In this document: in pieces, positions 25,139 through 34,807 of the stretch
Layout of the letters: every line of letters starts with the position of its first letter
Position numbering within the stretch: position 1 is the stretch's first letter
Source of the DNA: Paraburkholderia sp. BL9I2N2
GTDB lineage: Bacteria > Pseudomonadota > Gammaproteobacteria > Burkholderiales > Burkholderiaceae
Direction of reading: 5' to 3'
NCBI RefSeq assembly: GCF_004339745.1
Contig: NZ_SMGP01000003.1
Location: 62,001-126,000, forward strand
Length of the DNA stretch: 64,000 bases
Program-made: the position numbers and the translations under genes
The notes under the pieces: model-generated
What the model saw: only the letters and a program-made list of their open reading frames with translations
Databases searched by the model: none
What the model was told of the DNA's origin: nothing

Positions 25139-25436
25139 CGATTCGATGCATTGCGGTTGCGGACATCAGAGATCGCATCCCTGACCTTATTCAGTGCGTG
25201 GTCTTCGCCATGATGGGAGATTTCCTGGTGGTCTAATAGCGCCGCTGCCGCCGCATCATTGCGGTGACTGTCGCGCGATTGCGAAGACGTGGCTGCAAGA
25301 TTCAAGCGGACGCAAAAAGCGAGCGCTGAGGTGACAAGCAAGAGAACATTGTCGCCTCGTCAGAGCAGTCGGTAACGTTGTTCTCTAGAATGAGGCATCC
25401 GTTCCGATGTTCCACTCAAATTCGAGGATTCCATTC

Positions 25437-26504
25437 ATGAGATTTTCGACTGTATTACGCCGCGCCTGCTTTTCCTTTCTTGTTGTATTGCTCCCCTCTC
25501 TCGCTTCAGCACAAGACTATCCCACTCCGCGTGAAGGCGACTGGATCGCGCCAAGCTTCACATTCCATACGGGCGAAACCCTGAACAATGTTCGCCTTCA
25601 CTATGTGACCGTCGGCGACCCCACGAAGCCGGCGATTCTCGTGCTTCACGGTACGAACCAAACCGGCGCGAGCATGTTGACACCGCACTTTGCCGGCAAG
25701 TTGTTCGGACCGGGGCAACCGCTCGATGCGACGAAGTATTTCATCATCCTGCCCGACGGACTCGGCATCGGTAAGTCCACCAAGCCCTCCGATGTTCTGC
25801 GCGCTAGCTTTCCGCAATACGACTATGACGATATGGTGTCCGCACAATATCGGATGGTGACCGAAGGACTCGGGATTCACCATCTTCGCCTTGCCCTCGG
25901 CTATTCCATGGGCGGCATGCAGGTCTGGCTTTGGGGCGAAAAATATCCGGACATGATGGATGCGCTCGTACCGATGGCGTCCCAGCCTACCGAAATGTCC
26001 GCGCGCAACTGGATGATGCGCCGCATGTTCGTCGAGTCGATCGAACAGGATCCGGCGTGGAACCATGGCAACTATACGGTGCAGCCTCCATCGTTGCGCC
26101 TCGCCGGCGCGATGTTCGCAATCGCCACCAGCGGCGGCACGCTCGCTTACCAGGCGCTGGCTCCGACACACGCGAAAGCCGACAAGATCGTCGACGATAT
26201 GCTGGCGGCGCCGCAGAAGAGCGATGCCAACGATGTCCTCTATCAATGGGCGTCGTCGGCCGACTATAACGCCGCGCCGGGACTGAGTCGCATCCAGGCG
26301 CCTTTGCTGGCGATTAACTCCGCGGATGACGAACGCAACCCGCCCGAGACCGGCACGATGCAGATGTCGCTCAAACAATTGAAGAACGCCCGCTTGCTGC
26401 TGATTCCTGCCAGCGCCGAAACCCGCGGACACGCCACATTAGCCGACGCGACGTTCTACGCCCAGCAGCTTGGTGTTTTCATGAAGGAGACTGCCACGCA
26501 CTGA
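25437..26504 (+). CDS. Exported alpha/beta hydrolase, homoserine-acetyltransferase-like
   Basis: A 355-residue protein with a Sec signal peptide (RACFSFLVVLLPSLASA-Q). The hydrolase core shows ILVLHGTNQTG, PDGLGIGKS, nucleophile elbow GYSMGG, acid residue in NSADDERNPP and catalytic His in TRGHATLAD. The MetX-type cap region is similar, but cytoplasmic MetX has no signal peptide, so biosynthesis of methionine is unlikely; a periplasmic esterase or lactonase is more reasonable. I chose ATG 25437 (GAGG upstream) over 25407 because it starts the signal peptide directly. It stands alone. Confidence 0.78.
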   Translation: MRFSTVLRRACFSFLVVLLPSLASAQDYPTPREGDWIAPSFTFHTGETLNNVRLHYVTVGDPTKPAILVLHGTNQTGASMLTPHFAGKLFGPGQPLDATKYFIILPDGLGIGKSTKPSDVLRASFPQYDYDDMVSAQYRMVTEGLGIHHLRLALGYSMGGMQVWLWGEKYPDMMDALVPMASQPTEMSARNWMMRRMFVESIEQDPAWNHGNYTVQPPSLRLAGAMFAIATSGGTLAYQALAPTHAKADKIVDDMLAAPQKSDANDVLYQWASSADYNAAPGLSRIQAPLLAINSADDERNPPETGTMQMSLKQLKNARLLLIPASAETRGHATLADATFYAQQLGVFMKETATH

Positions 26505-26602
26505 GACGGCCGTGCATGCTCGCCCTGATTTGGCAGGTCATGGCGCCGACCATTCAGGGCTTTCTCGCTGACGCGAGCACACACGGCATCGGGACTCGTA
26601 CC

Positions 26603-26990
26603 TCACCATTGTCCGTGCGATGCCGCATCGTCGGACACAGCTTTCTGGATCGAAGCCAGCGCCTCCGGTGACTGCGCCTTCAAGATCGCCGCGATGCGCA
26701 CACCTCCGCGCATCAGGACGTCGAAGGGCGTTTCGGGCGCGCGGATACGCAACGTTTGACTGATTTCCTCAATGCAAGGCTCAACGAAGCCCGCATCGAG
26801 CAGCGCACGCTCCGACTCGTGCGAGTCGCTGAAGCGGAAGAAGGGAGGCCCAGAGGGCAGCGGGACGTCTATGCGACCGTGCTTCTCAATGGCCTTGAGC
26901 ACCATCCCGAATCCAACGGTCTGGTCCGGCGGCGCCCAAACGGTAAACGCGATTCTGCCGCCCGGAACTGCGGGTCCTGGACGAAGCCGA
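26603..26990 (-). pseudogene. C-terminal fragment of a SAM-dependent methyltransferase
   Basis: The frame contains GGRIAFTVWAPPDQTVGFGM and FRFSDSHESERALLDAGFVE, typical of the C-terminal half of UbiE-like class I methyltransferases. The SAM-binding N-terminal half (motif I) is missing. Upstream in the same frame the sequence (LRPGPAVPGGR) looks disrupted where VLRPGGR is expected. The rest of the open frame up to 27190 has no family resemblance. Confidence 0.6.
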
Positions 26991-27534
26991 GGGGCTGCCA
27001 CGCCTGTCCAGTCTATGTTTCGATCTCTATCTGCGTGACTGGAGAGTGAGCCCGCCCGCACAGCGGCTGTTCGAGGCTGTGGCCGGAGGCGGTGTCCTGC
27101 AATCAATCGGTATCGCGATACAAGTGAAGAAGCTTTTTTGGGTGCGGCCAATCTCCAGATTACCGTCTTAACATAGTTCGATTTCGGCAAAGGTCACTGC
27201 CGAGGATTGGCGATCCGACGGTGGCCGACTTTTACGCCGACAAAGATCATTCCAGGCATGTGATTCGCAAGAGCGGTCATTGGTATGGTGTTTCCAGGGA
27301 GGGAGCGAGCGGAGCGCTCATGTGTGCGGGCGGGTCGCCCCGCTCATTGCTCGCGGGTCGGCGCGTTCGCGTCTAAGAGCGGTGCCGTTGCCAGGCCAAA
27401 TACTTGCTTCCTCGTTGCTCGGGCGAGCAAGCAGGCCCGTCCTGCCTACTGCAGGTGATTTTCAGAGACGTTTGTCGATGTAAAACCTGCAACGCGCGCA
27501 TCAATTCCGGACAATTCCCTCGCAGGAGCTAGTC
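26991..27534. other. Non-coding stretch
   Basis: No supported gene between the methyltransferase relic and the sugar dehydrogenase. Open frames here lack ribosome sites. Confidence 0.5.
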
Positions 27535-28989
27535 ATGATTTCCTTCCTCCGTCCGGCGTCATGTCGTCTTCTGGGTATGTGTCTTCTGTTCCTGGCCGCC
27601 TGTGGTGGAAATGGCTCTGGGGATGGAGCCTCAGGCCCCGCAGGAAGCTCTGGTAGCTCGGGAGGGAGCGTGACTGCTGGCGCGTTGTCGCTCTCGGTAA
27701 CTGGCCTCCCGACTGATACTGCCGCAAACGTGTCTGTGGCCGGCCCTGGCGGATTCAGCCGGGTAGTGAGCCGATCCGACACGCTGGCGAACCTCGCGAC
27801 CGGAACCTATACCGTCACGGCTGACCGTGTACTGAACGGCACCTCGTTGTACAGCCCGACCAACCTAAGTCAGTCTGTCACGGTGACTGCGGGCGCTTCG
27901 TCGGCAGTCACCGTTGCCTACGGACCTGCTGAAACGTTTCGCCTCACAGTGACCGCGGTAGCGAGTGGACTTACCGCTCCGATTTACCTTACCGCGCCTG
28001 CCAATGACCCCCGGCTTTTCGTTGTCGAGCGAGCGGGGCGGATACGGATCGTCCGCGACGGGACGCTGCTCTCGGCGCCATATCTTGATATCTCGGCGCT
28101 GACTTCGACCGATGGCGAGCGTGGCTTGCTGTCGATGGCGTTCGACCCGGCATACGCGTCGAACGGGCGGTTTTACGTCTATTACACCGCAGCAGATGGA
28201 GCGATCACAGTATCTCGATTCCAAGTCTCTTCCGCCAACCCTGACGTAGCCAATCCGAGCGGCACGGTGCTTCTGACAGTTCCGCACCCAGGTGCATCGA
28301 ATCACAACGGCGGCCAGCTAGCTTTTGGACCAGACGGGATGCTGTACCTGGCGCCCGGCGACGGTGGCGGCTCGAATGATCCCGCCGGCAATGCGCAGAA
28401 CAAAGCATCTTTGCTCGGAAAGATGCTGAGGATTGACGTGAGGGGCAACGGCTACGCGATACCTTCTGACAACCCGCCCGCTACAGGTGCAGGCGACCGG
28501 CCAGAGATCTGGGCGGTCGGTCTGCGAAATCCGTGGCGATTCTCCTTCGATAAGACGGGGCAGATTTACATCGCGGATGTCGGCGAGTCCGCGCGCGAGG
28601 AGGTCAATGTCGTCCCGGCGACAAGCGGCGGGCTGAATTATGGCTGGGACAGAATGGAAGGTACGTTGTGCGTCGGCGCGGCCACCTGCGATACCACGGG
28701 GCTGACGCCCCCGGTCTTCGAATACACCCACGCAAGCGGAGGCTGTGCGATCCTCGGAGGCTATGTATATCGAGGCGCCGCCGTACCTGAAATCCGAGGC
28801 CGTTATTTCTACACCGATCTATGCACCGGCCGACTGCAGAGTTTCGTCTTTCGTGATGGTGTCGTGACGGAATCGGTCGATTGGTCATTGCCAATACCGG
28901 GGACTGTGTACTCTTTCGGCGCAGATGCCGCGCAGGAGATTTATGTGCTGACCGCAGGGGAAGTGTTGCGAATCCAGCGGGCGCAATAG
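27535..28989 (+). CDS. PQQ-dependent sugar dehydrogenase-like lipoprotein (YliI/soluble GDH family)
   Basis: A 484-residue lipoprotein: lipobox LLFLAACG near residues 17-24, a Gly/Ser linker, then a small beta domain (about 45-130, PEGA/carboxypeptidase-regulatory-like). A six-bladed propeller follows from about 140. Propeller landmarks are LFVVERAGRIRIV, ERGLLSMAFDP, SNHNGGQLAFGPDGMLYLA (its His corresponds to the catalytic base of soluble glucose dehydrogenase), GDGGGSNDP, and GLRNPWRFSFD. Family members oxidise aldoses with PQQ in the periplasm. No PQQ synthesis genes are in the window. A tetraloop hairpin follows at 29050. Confidence 0.85.
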   Translation: MISFLRPASCRLLGMCLLFLAACGGNGSGDGASGPAGSSGSSGGSVTAGALSLSVTGLPTDTAANVSVAGPGGFSRVVSRSDTLANLATGTYTVTADRVLNGTSLYSPTNLSQSVTVTAGASSAVTVAYGPAETFRLTVTAVASGLTAPIYLTAPANDPRLFVVERAGRIRIVRDGTLLSAPYLDISALTSTDGERGLLSMAFDPAYASNGRFYVYYTAADGAITVSRFQVSSANPDVANPSGTVLLTVPHPGASNHNGGQLAFGPDGMLYLAPGDGGGSNDPAGNAQNKASLLGKMLRIDVRGNGYAIPSDNPPATGAGDRPEIWAVGLRNPWRFSFDKTGQIYIADVGESAREEVNVVPATSGGLNYGWDRMEGTLCVGAATCDTTGLTPPVFEYTHASGGCAILGGYVYRGAAVPEIRGRYFYTDLCTGRLQSFVFRDGVVTESVDWSLPIPGTVYSFGADAAQEIYVLTAGEVLRIQRAQ

Positions 28990-29049
28990 CGTTAACGCCG
29001 CGCAGGACTGTTTCTGGCCAACTGCTGTCCGGTGCGGTCGGCCGAACCC

Positions 29050-29066
29050 GGCCCGAAAGGGCCTTT
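29050..29066 (+). terminator. Rho-independent-type terminator after the sugar dehydrogenase
   Basis: GGCCC-GAAA-GGGCC followed by TTT, 60 bp past the stop codon. The rest of 29067-29460 carries no recognisable gene. Confidence 0.5.
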
Positions 29067-29460
29067 CGGAATTCCCGGTAGCGGCCCCACTTTTGAGGCT
29101 ATGTCGGACGATTCAAAGCCGTCTGGTCGATCAAGTCGCCGATTGGACGCGCCCTTATTTTCCTGGACCAAAGAGCGGCCGATAATTGGTCTCGGGTTTC
29201 ATTCGACTGGTTGCTCCCTCGTCTTGCTGTCAGTATCGTCAATCGGAAGTTCCTTCCCGCAATTGCGTCGGAGCACTATGCTTTTCATCAAGTGAGGTGC
29301 GAGGCCAAGGCTCGCGAACGGCCACCAGATAGGTGTGCAAATCCCGATTGATCCCACGCGCCCGATGTCGTTCCTGTCGACTGTTCGGCGCGAGGCTTCT
29401 GGGTACGGCATCGCGTCGTCGCGCGTGCGCGATGGATAGACTCTTCAAGGAGGCAGCGTC

Positions 29461-30831
29461 ATGGACGAGTTTGCGATTCAGGGATTTCGCGGAAGGCTGA
29501 TCGGTCCGTCAGACCAGGACTACGACGAGGCGCGAGCACTGTACAACGGCATGATCGATAAGCGGCCCAAAGTGATCGCTCGCTGCACCGATGCCGCCGA
29601 TGTCATAGCGGCGGTCAACTACGCGCGCGATAACAAGCTGCCTCTGGCAATCCGCGGAGGTGGACACAACGGTCCCGGTTTGGGCAGTTGCGACGGTGGG
29701 CTGGTCATCGACCTGTCGCAGATGCGCAGCGTGCGCGTCGACCCAGCGAGCCGCACCGTGCGTGTCGATCCAGGCTGCACCGCAGCGGATCTCGATCACG
29801 CGACCCACGCCTTTGGCCTCGCCGTACCACTCGGCATCGTCGGCAGCACGGGCGTCGCAGGTCTGACCTTGGGCGGCGGAACCGGCTATCTCACGCGCGA
29901 GCACGGCCTCACGATCGACAATTTGCTCGAGGTGGATGTAGTGCTGGCCGATGGCTCTTTCGTCACCGCTAACAAGGACAAGCACGTCGACCTGTTCTGG
30001 GCGTTGCGCGGTGGCGGCGGCAACTTCGGCGTGGTCACGAGCTTTCTATTTCAGGCCCACCAAGCCAAAATGGTGTTCGCCGGTCCGATCTTCTGGGACG
30101 CCAAGGACGCCAGGCAAGTTATGGCGATGTACCGCGACTTCATCCCAAACGCTCCCGAGGAGCTTGGCCTATTCGTCGGCCTCAAAACCGTGCCACCAGT
30201 CGATCCCTTCCCTAAGGAGCACTGGAACAAACGCGCCTGCGCTCTGATCGGCGCTTTCAACGGACCGATCGCAGAGGGTCAGAAGCTCATGGCCTCGCTG
30301 CTCGAGAAACTGCCCACCCCGCTGTTCAACTGGATGGGCGAGATGCCGTGGACTGCCATCAACAGTCTGTTCGACCCGTTCTTCCCTAAAGGCTTGCAGT
30401 GGTACTGGAAGGGCGACTTTGTCAAGGCGCTGCCTGACGAGGCGATCGACGTGCACATCGCCAACGCGCTCAAGGCACCGACCCCCTTCTGCCTGATGCA
30501 CCTTTACCCCATAGACGGTGCCGTTCGGCGCGTCGCCAAGGATGCCACGCCGTGGAGCGCGCGGGACGCGTCTTTTTCGATGGTAATTGCCGCGATCAGC
30601 CCCGATCCCAAGGACGCCGAGGCGCTTAAGGCCTGGGGCCGTGCCTACTGGGGAGCCATCCACCCGTTCAATCTGGAAGGCGCCTACGTCAACTTCCTGG
30701 ACGCCGACGAGGCCGAGAACCGCGTCGAACTAAGCTACGGCGACAACTACAAGCGCCTTGCCTCGATCAAGGCGAAGTACGATCCCAACAACCTGTTCCG
30801 AGTCAATCAGAACATTAAGCCGAAGGCGTGA
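29461..30831 (+). CDS. FAD-linked oxidase, berberine-bridge-enzyme-like (PCMH type)
   Basis: A 456-residue flavoprotein. The FAD domain carries PLAIRGGGHNGPGLG, in which His69 is the expected covalent 8-alpha-histidyl FAD site, then VIDLSQMRSVRVD, GSTGVAGLTLGGGTGYLTRE and RGGGGNFGVVTSF. The second covalent Cys of BBE enzymes is not present (HGLTIDN instead of GLxCDN), so a single flavin bond is likely. The BBE C-terminal tail (DPNNLFRVNQNI) is complete. AAGGAGG lies before the ATG. Such enzymes oxidise amines, sugars or alkaloids with O2; substrate unknown. No neighbour is clearly co-transcribed. Confidence 0.85.
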   Translation: MDEFAIQGFRGRLIGPSDQDYDEARALYNGMIDKRPKVIARCTDAADVIAAVNYARDNKLPLAIRGGGHNGPGLGSCDGGLVIDLSQMRSVRVDPASRTVRVDPGCTAADLDHATHAFGLAVPLGIVGSTGVAGLTLGGGTGYLTREHGLTIDNLLEVDVVLADGSFVTANKDKHVDLFWALRGGGGNFGVVTSFLFQAHQAKMVFAGPIFWDAKDARQVMAMYRDFIPNAPEELGLFVGLKTVPPVDPFPKEHWNKRACALIGAFNGPIAEGQKLMASLLEKLPTPLFNWMGEMPWTAINSLFDPFFPKGLQWYWKGDFVKALPDEAIDVHIANALKAPTPFCLMHLYPIDGAVRRVAKDATPWSARDASFSMVIAAISPDPKDAEALKAWGRAYWGAIHPFNLEGAYVNFLDADEAENRVELSYGDNYKRLASIKAKYDPNNLFRVNQNIKPKA

Positions 30832-31084
30832 GTCTGCGCGTGGCGGTGTTCAGCGCGACGCTCGCTAGAATACGGACGAACGGGTACGTGAATCAGATCG
30901 GAGCTAACCGAACTCCGCCTGGTTCACGTTCCCCGCGCACGAGGTCCCTGGACCCAGTGTGTGCAAGCTACCCGAAACGGTTAGCGAAAGTCCGCTTCGG
31001 AGCCGTTCTCTGCCTGACGCGCGTGCATAAAGTCGCCACCACGGGATTTCCTTTGTTCTCAGTCCCGATGCAACGACGCGTCGT

Positions 31085-31284
31085 TCATCGCTTCACATAA
31101 GTGCCGATTAGTGCCGCGTGCGCTAATACGTACCCCTGCATGGCACTTTCAAGCGCCGCCTTGGTGGGCACTTTCAAATCGGGCAGTACAGCGTCGAGCG
31201 CATACAGGTTGTGGAAATGCAGGTATACCGCGCGGGAATCTCGCCGTTCTGTTGAAAGGCTTGCGATGTTAGCGTCGACGTCAT
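31085..31284 (-). pseudogene. Internally deleted PEBP (YbhB/YbcL) gene
   Basis: From ATG 31284, with AAGGAG before it, comes MTSTLTSQAFQQNGEIPARYTC, the N-terminus of phosphatidylethanolamine-binding-protein-like proteins. About 20 codons in, the next landmark is the family's C-terminus (NLYALD-VLPDL, LESAMQGYVLAHAALIGTYV) in a different frame, ending at 31085. Roughly 100 central residues are deleted. Confidence 0.75.
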
Positions 31285-31424
31285 GGTGCGCTCCTTGGCG
31301 GCAACCATGGATGGCTGTCCCGGCGGGACGATCAACAATGGTCACCGGGAGTGCAGCCAGTGAAGGCAATACCCGCGCCCAAGCCGCTATTTCAATGCGG
31401 GGCCATTCATCTTGCGACGTGGCA

Positions 31425-31583
31425 TCAATGTTTGTGCCGGTGCATCCAACCCATATGGTGCGAGTCAAGCCACTGAGTCATTCCCTCTGCGGGGTGATCG
31501 CGCCTGTAACGTTGTGCCACCATGAATGCGGCGACCAACAAGACCGCCAAGCCGACAACGAAGTAGATCATAGACTGGGTCAT
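31425..31583 (-). CDS. 52-residue single-pass membrane protein
   Basis: From ATG 31583, preceded by AGGAGG at ideal distance, the frame encodes MTQSMIYFVVGLAVLLVAAF, then MVAQRYRRDHPAEG and an end rich in His, Met and Trp (DSHHMGWMHRHKH). One strong transmembrane helix is followed by a basic cytoplasmic-type segment. The strong ribosome site and sensible composition support a real gene. The His/Met-rich tail could bind metal, which is speculation. It lies just upstream of the dead PEBP gene on the same strand. Confidence 0.6.
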   Translation of the reverse strand: MTQSMIYFVVGLAVLLVAAFMVAQRYRRDHPAEGMTQWLDSHHMGWMHRHKH

Positions 31584-31920
31584 GGCAGCCTCCTAATTGG
31601 GTAGCGACCATGCTTATATTGTAGGTCAGCCGCCACCGAAGTGGCGTGCGATCCACGAGCACGGCTTCACCGCTCGCATCAAACCGCGAGTTGCGCGGAC
31701 GCGGCGCGTTGGCGTCCAAAGCCGATCCGCTCCAGCCGTTCATCCCACCTGAAGCGGACGCTTGCTGTCAACGACTGTCGGCGGGCGCAGGCCGTTGGCC
31801 GTCCGACTGAGCGGGGTTTAGGCCGCCGCCCGGCGGCAGTGCCAGGACGCTGGTCACTTTAAAAAGGAGGACCGTGTCTCGGCTTCACGCGCCGCGAAGG
31901 CGACATCATCCTCTCGAATG
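31584..31920. other. Non-coding stretch with a vestigial gene start
   Basis: AAAAAGGAGGACC at 31860-31872 is followed by GTG (31873) and about 65 open codons that run antisense through the DUF3303 gene, so only the ribosome site and first codons of a lost gene seem to remain. Nothing else is seen. Confidence 0.4.
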
Positions 31921-32235
31921 TCACTTACTTTTCAGTCCGTCTCGCCAGGCGATCGCTTCGAGTTCGACCCGGACTGCGTCCTCGACGGCCACTACGGGGT
32001 GCGCCCGAAATTCAAATGCGGGGAATGTCGAACAGACTTTGTGAACCGCCAACGGATCGTCGCAGTCAACCAACATGTGCCCACCCCACTCTCCCACGCG
32101 CACCACGAAAAACTCGATACTGAAGTTGTCTGGCGCCGTCCATTGACTAAACACATCAAGGATTCGCTTCTGGGCATTCTCGTACTCCACAGGCGAACCT
32201 TGTGTGCGTTCGAACCAGCTAATCATGTACTTCAT
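31921..32235 (-). CDS. DUF3303 domain protein
   Basis: A 104-residue protein starting MKYMISWFERTQGSPVEYE, with FFVVRVGEWGGHMLVDCDDP, FPAFEFRAHPVV and a C-terminal VELEAIAWRDGL, the pattern of the DUF3303 family (ferredoxin-like alpha+beta fold, function unknown). I chose ATG 32235 because AAGGAG lies 7 nt before it; the ATG 6 nt upstream would be too close. No signal peptide. Single-gene unit. Confidence 0.7.
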   Translation of the reverse strand: MKYMISWFERTQGSPVEYENAQKRILDVFSQWTAPDNFSIEFFVVRVGEWGGHMLVDCDDPLAVHKVCSTFPAFEFRAHPVVAVEDAVRVELEAIAWRDGLKSK

Positions 32236-32892
32236 TGCCATGCTCCTTTTAAACATTGATGTCGCCAGAACGCTTGCCGTTTGAACGGGCTAGCGAATTA
32301 GCAAGCTACAATTGGAGCAGCGGCGACGAATGCCCATTGCGTTTGGCCCTTCTTATGCACCGCTTCAAAGCGGCCAATGAGGGTCGTTTTACGTGTTCAG
32401 AATCGGACGCCAAACGCACGACGAAGCCCAACTACGGCGGCCCCAAAACCGTGCTTCAAAGACGATGGCGTTGGTCCGGTCGCCATCAAATCAGATTAGC
32501 TCATCGCCGAAGGAATTCGCTGGAAATGTAACTGCGAGCTGGCTCGCGGAACATCGGGCAACTGATGTTTGCTCGTGTCGGTAAAGCCATTAACTTGATG
32601 CATGGCTTCACACAAGCGTGCGCGCGATGGCTGCCGCGAATCTGGGCGCACACATCCGCTTGGAACGGAGCCTGGCGGAACTTGACATACAAGCGGATGA
32701 TTCACGCGCTGAATCGGGACGGATTCGATCTGACGGGTTGAGTAAGGGCAGCGCGCTTTTGTCCGAGGTTACTCGGACGGGCTCACTCGGACATGAGTTT
32801 CGTAGATCGCAGTATATCGCCCCGAAACCGAAGGGACGTGCCTACCCGATTGCTTACCCCGCCAAAGAGGAAGAATTGTCAGCAGGCAGAGT
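32236..32892. other. Non-coding stretch
   Basis: About 650 nt without a supported gene. Several short frames exist on both strands, none with both a ribosome site and a recognisable product; probably decayed DNA. Confidence 0.5.
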
Positions 32893-33057
32893 TCAGCTCT
32901 TTCTGGACGTTTTCGCGACAAATGGCGTGGGTATGTGCTGAACCTTCTCGCTCCCGCACTTCGGACAATTCGGATGAGCGGTTTCATGTTCAACGAGATG
33001 TTCGGCATGCTCGAACGTCTCACCGCACTTCTCGCAACGATACTGGTAAGTCGGCAT
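32893..33057 (-). CDS. FmdB-type zinc-ribbon protein, 54 aa
   Basis: From ATG 33057 (GAGGA upstream) the frame gives MPTYQYRCEKCGETFEHAEH, then CPKC at residues 31-34 and KVQHIPTPFVAKTSRKS. Two CxxC pairs (C8-C11 and C31-C34) form the zinc ribbon of the FmdB/CxxC_CXXC_SSSS family, small proteins of unclear regulatory role. The Cys spacing is exact and the gene is complete. Confidence 0.75.
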   Translation of the reverse strand: MPTYQYRCEKCGETFEHAEHLVEHETAHPNCPKCGSEKVQHIPTPFVAKTSRKS

Positions 33058-33447
33058 GGCATTCCTCTAACGCGAATCCCGCACGTCGTGCTGTCCAGAT
33101 ACTGCCAGCAATGCGCGGCAGCATACTAGCCCATTCTAATGCAGAAAACGGCCGCATACGCGGCTCGCCAAGCGCTCATCGTACGCTCCGCAGGCAACGC
33201 CCGCACCCCCCGATTACCGCCTGGTGAGTACACGTCCCAGCCGACAGGTGTTGACGGCATGCGGCTCGTCGCGACGAGCCGCACCCGTCCCACAAGAGAC
33301 CTTCGCGTTCACTGGCGCCGATGCTACGTTAATTATCAGACCAGTTGTCGAACTGATGCCGTCGTTTGCGCCAACACCGCGGCGCAAAGCCAACCGATAG
33401 CATTGATACGGTGCGCTTCCTTGTGTCCCTAGCCATGCAGGCCGACC
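33058..33447. other. Non-coding stretch
   Basis: No supported gene between the zinc-ribbon gene and the cytochrome b561 gene. Confidence 0.5.
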
Positions 33448-34023
33448 TCAGCGGTTACGTGCCGATTGGCGCGATGGCCCCGCATGCGGCAGCATCCGTT
33501 GCAACACGTGGTCTCGCAGAACAAGGCGATGGAACAACGCTGCCGCCACGTGCAGACCAATCAGCGCGAACAGCACCCAGGCAAGGATGCCGTGCACATC
33601 CCCCATCTCGTGGCCGAAAGCCGAGCCCGGAGCGCTCAGTGCCGGATACGGCACGAGACCCAGCAACCGAACCGTCCAGCCGCGGGAGGACGCGTTGATC
33701 CACCCCAACAGCGGCACTAGCACCAGCGTTGCATAGAGCAGAAGATGCGTGACGCGCGAAGCGATGCTGAAAAACGGCGGCAGGTCGTCCGGCGTGGGTC
33801 GGTGCGTCAATCGCCAGATCACCCTTAGCAGGATGACGACGATGAGTGTCGAGCCGACACCGAGATGCCAGGCGATCAATCCGACGGGTTGCGTGTCCTT
33901 GTGGACGTCGGGCATCGTCCAGCCAATCATGAACTGCATCGCGATCAACAGGACGGTTAGCCAATGGAGCGCCCGCGCGACTGCGTCATATCCCGGACGC
34001 GTGCTTTCCTGGAGGTTTGCCAC
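33448..34023 (-). CDS. Cytochrome b561 family protein
   Basis: A 191-residue four-helix membrane cytochrome. Helix 1 includes ARALHWLTVLLIAMQFMIGW with a heme-ligand His, WHLGVGSTLIVVILLRVIW forms helix 2, then VTHLLLYATLVLVPLLGW and HGILAWVLFALIGLHVAAALFH with the second His pair. Members pass electrons from quinol or act as superoxide oxidase. The start is GTG at 34023, 5 nt after AAGGAG; an earlier GTG at 34029 overlaps that site. No catalytic partner gene is next to it. Confidence 0.82.
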   Translation of the reverse strand: MANLQESTRPGYDAVARALHWLTVLLIAMQFMIGWTMPDVHKDTQPVGLIAWHLGVGSTLIVVILLRVIWRLTHRPTPDDLPPFFSIASRVTHLLLYATLVLVPLLGWINASSRGWTVRLLGLVPYPALSAPGSAFGHEMGDVHGILAWVLFALIGLHVAAALFHRLVLRDHVLQRMLPHAGPSRQSARNR

Positions 34024-34225
34024 TCTCACTCCTTAGCTTCGACGGAACGTAATTGCACTTGTAAAACTTCACCTGAGGGCTCTTGATTCGATTGCACACA
34101 AATGCGCGTCGCCAAGGTTGAGCAATGCTATCGACTTCAGCTTAAGGAAACCTGATGCCCAACGCGGCGGTCCGTCTGACCAACTCTACGGTCGATCGTC
34201 GCGGAATGGCCACGCGGCCAGAAAG

Positions 34226-34727
34226 TGACCAATGATCGCAAGCCCGGCATCAAATTGGATGCCGTCGAAATTTCGTGGAAGCGCGAGTATTCTCTGCGAC
34301 GGCGTTCTTGCTGCAAATCTCTCACGTCCTTCCGAACGCCTGTCGCGGGAAATAGACATGCGCCTGATAAGTTGTCTGACTGTTGCACTGATTTCATGCC
34401 TGCCACTGCCCGTGGCTTTTTGCACAGTTCGACAGTGAAGAAACGGACGTGCGAAGTGATAGCGAGGTAAAGAATTGCTCGGCACGATGTCCGCCGAACA
34501 GCGGGCGGCGACGTTCCTGCTGAATCTGTCTGACCGCCTGAGAATGCGCGGGTATTCGCCGGCCGAATTTCACCTGCGCATGACACGCGAGGAAATCGGC
34601 AGCTATCTGGGGATCAAGCTCGAAACAGTGAGCCGGATGTTCTCCAAATTTTCAGCGCGACGGATTGCTCGATACACACGGCAAGGACATCCGGATTCTC
34701 GATCACGAGGGCCTTGTGCGGGTTTGA
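34226..34727 (+). pseudogene. FNR/CRP-type regulator, frameshifted
   Basis: The HTH region is clear: MSAEQRAATFLLNLSDRLRM, MTREEIGSYLGIKLETVSRM, the C-terminal end of FNR-type regulators. At 34649-34652 a run of four T breaks the frame; with three T the product continues FQRDGLLDTHGKDIRILDHE and stops at 34725-34727 as the family does. Weaker, frame-jumping resemblance to the sensor domain (ERLSREID) lies at 34226-34430. The protein is not functional. Confidence 0.65.
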
Positions 34728-34807
34728 AGCCGGAATCGGCTCACATTCCGGCTCGCGGCGGTCGATGCCACCATCGTGGAACGGCTCAGCCATCAACACC
34801 GACCACG

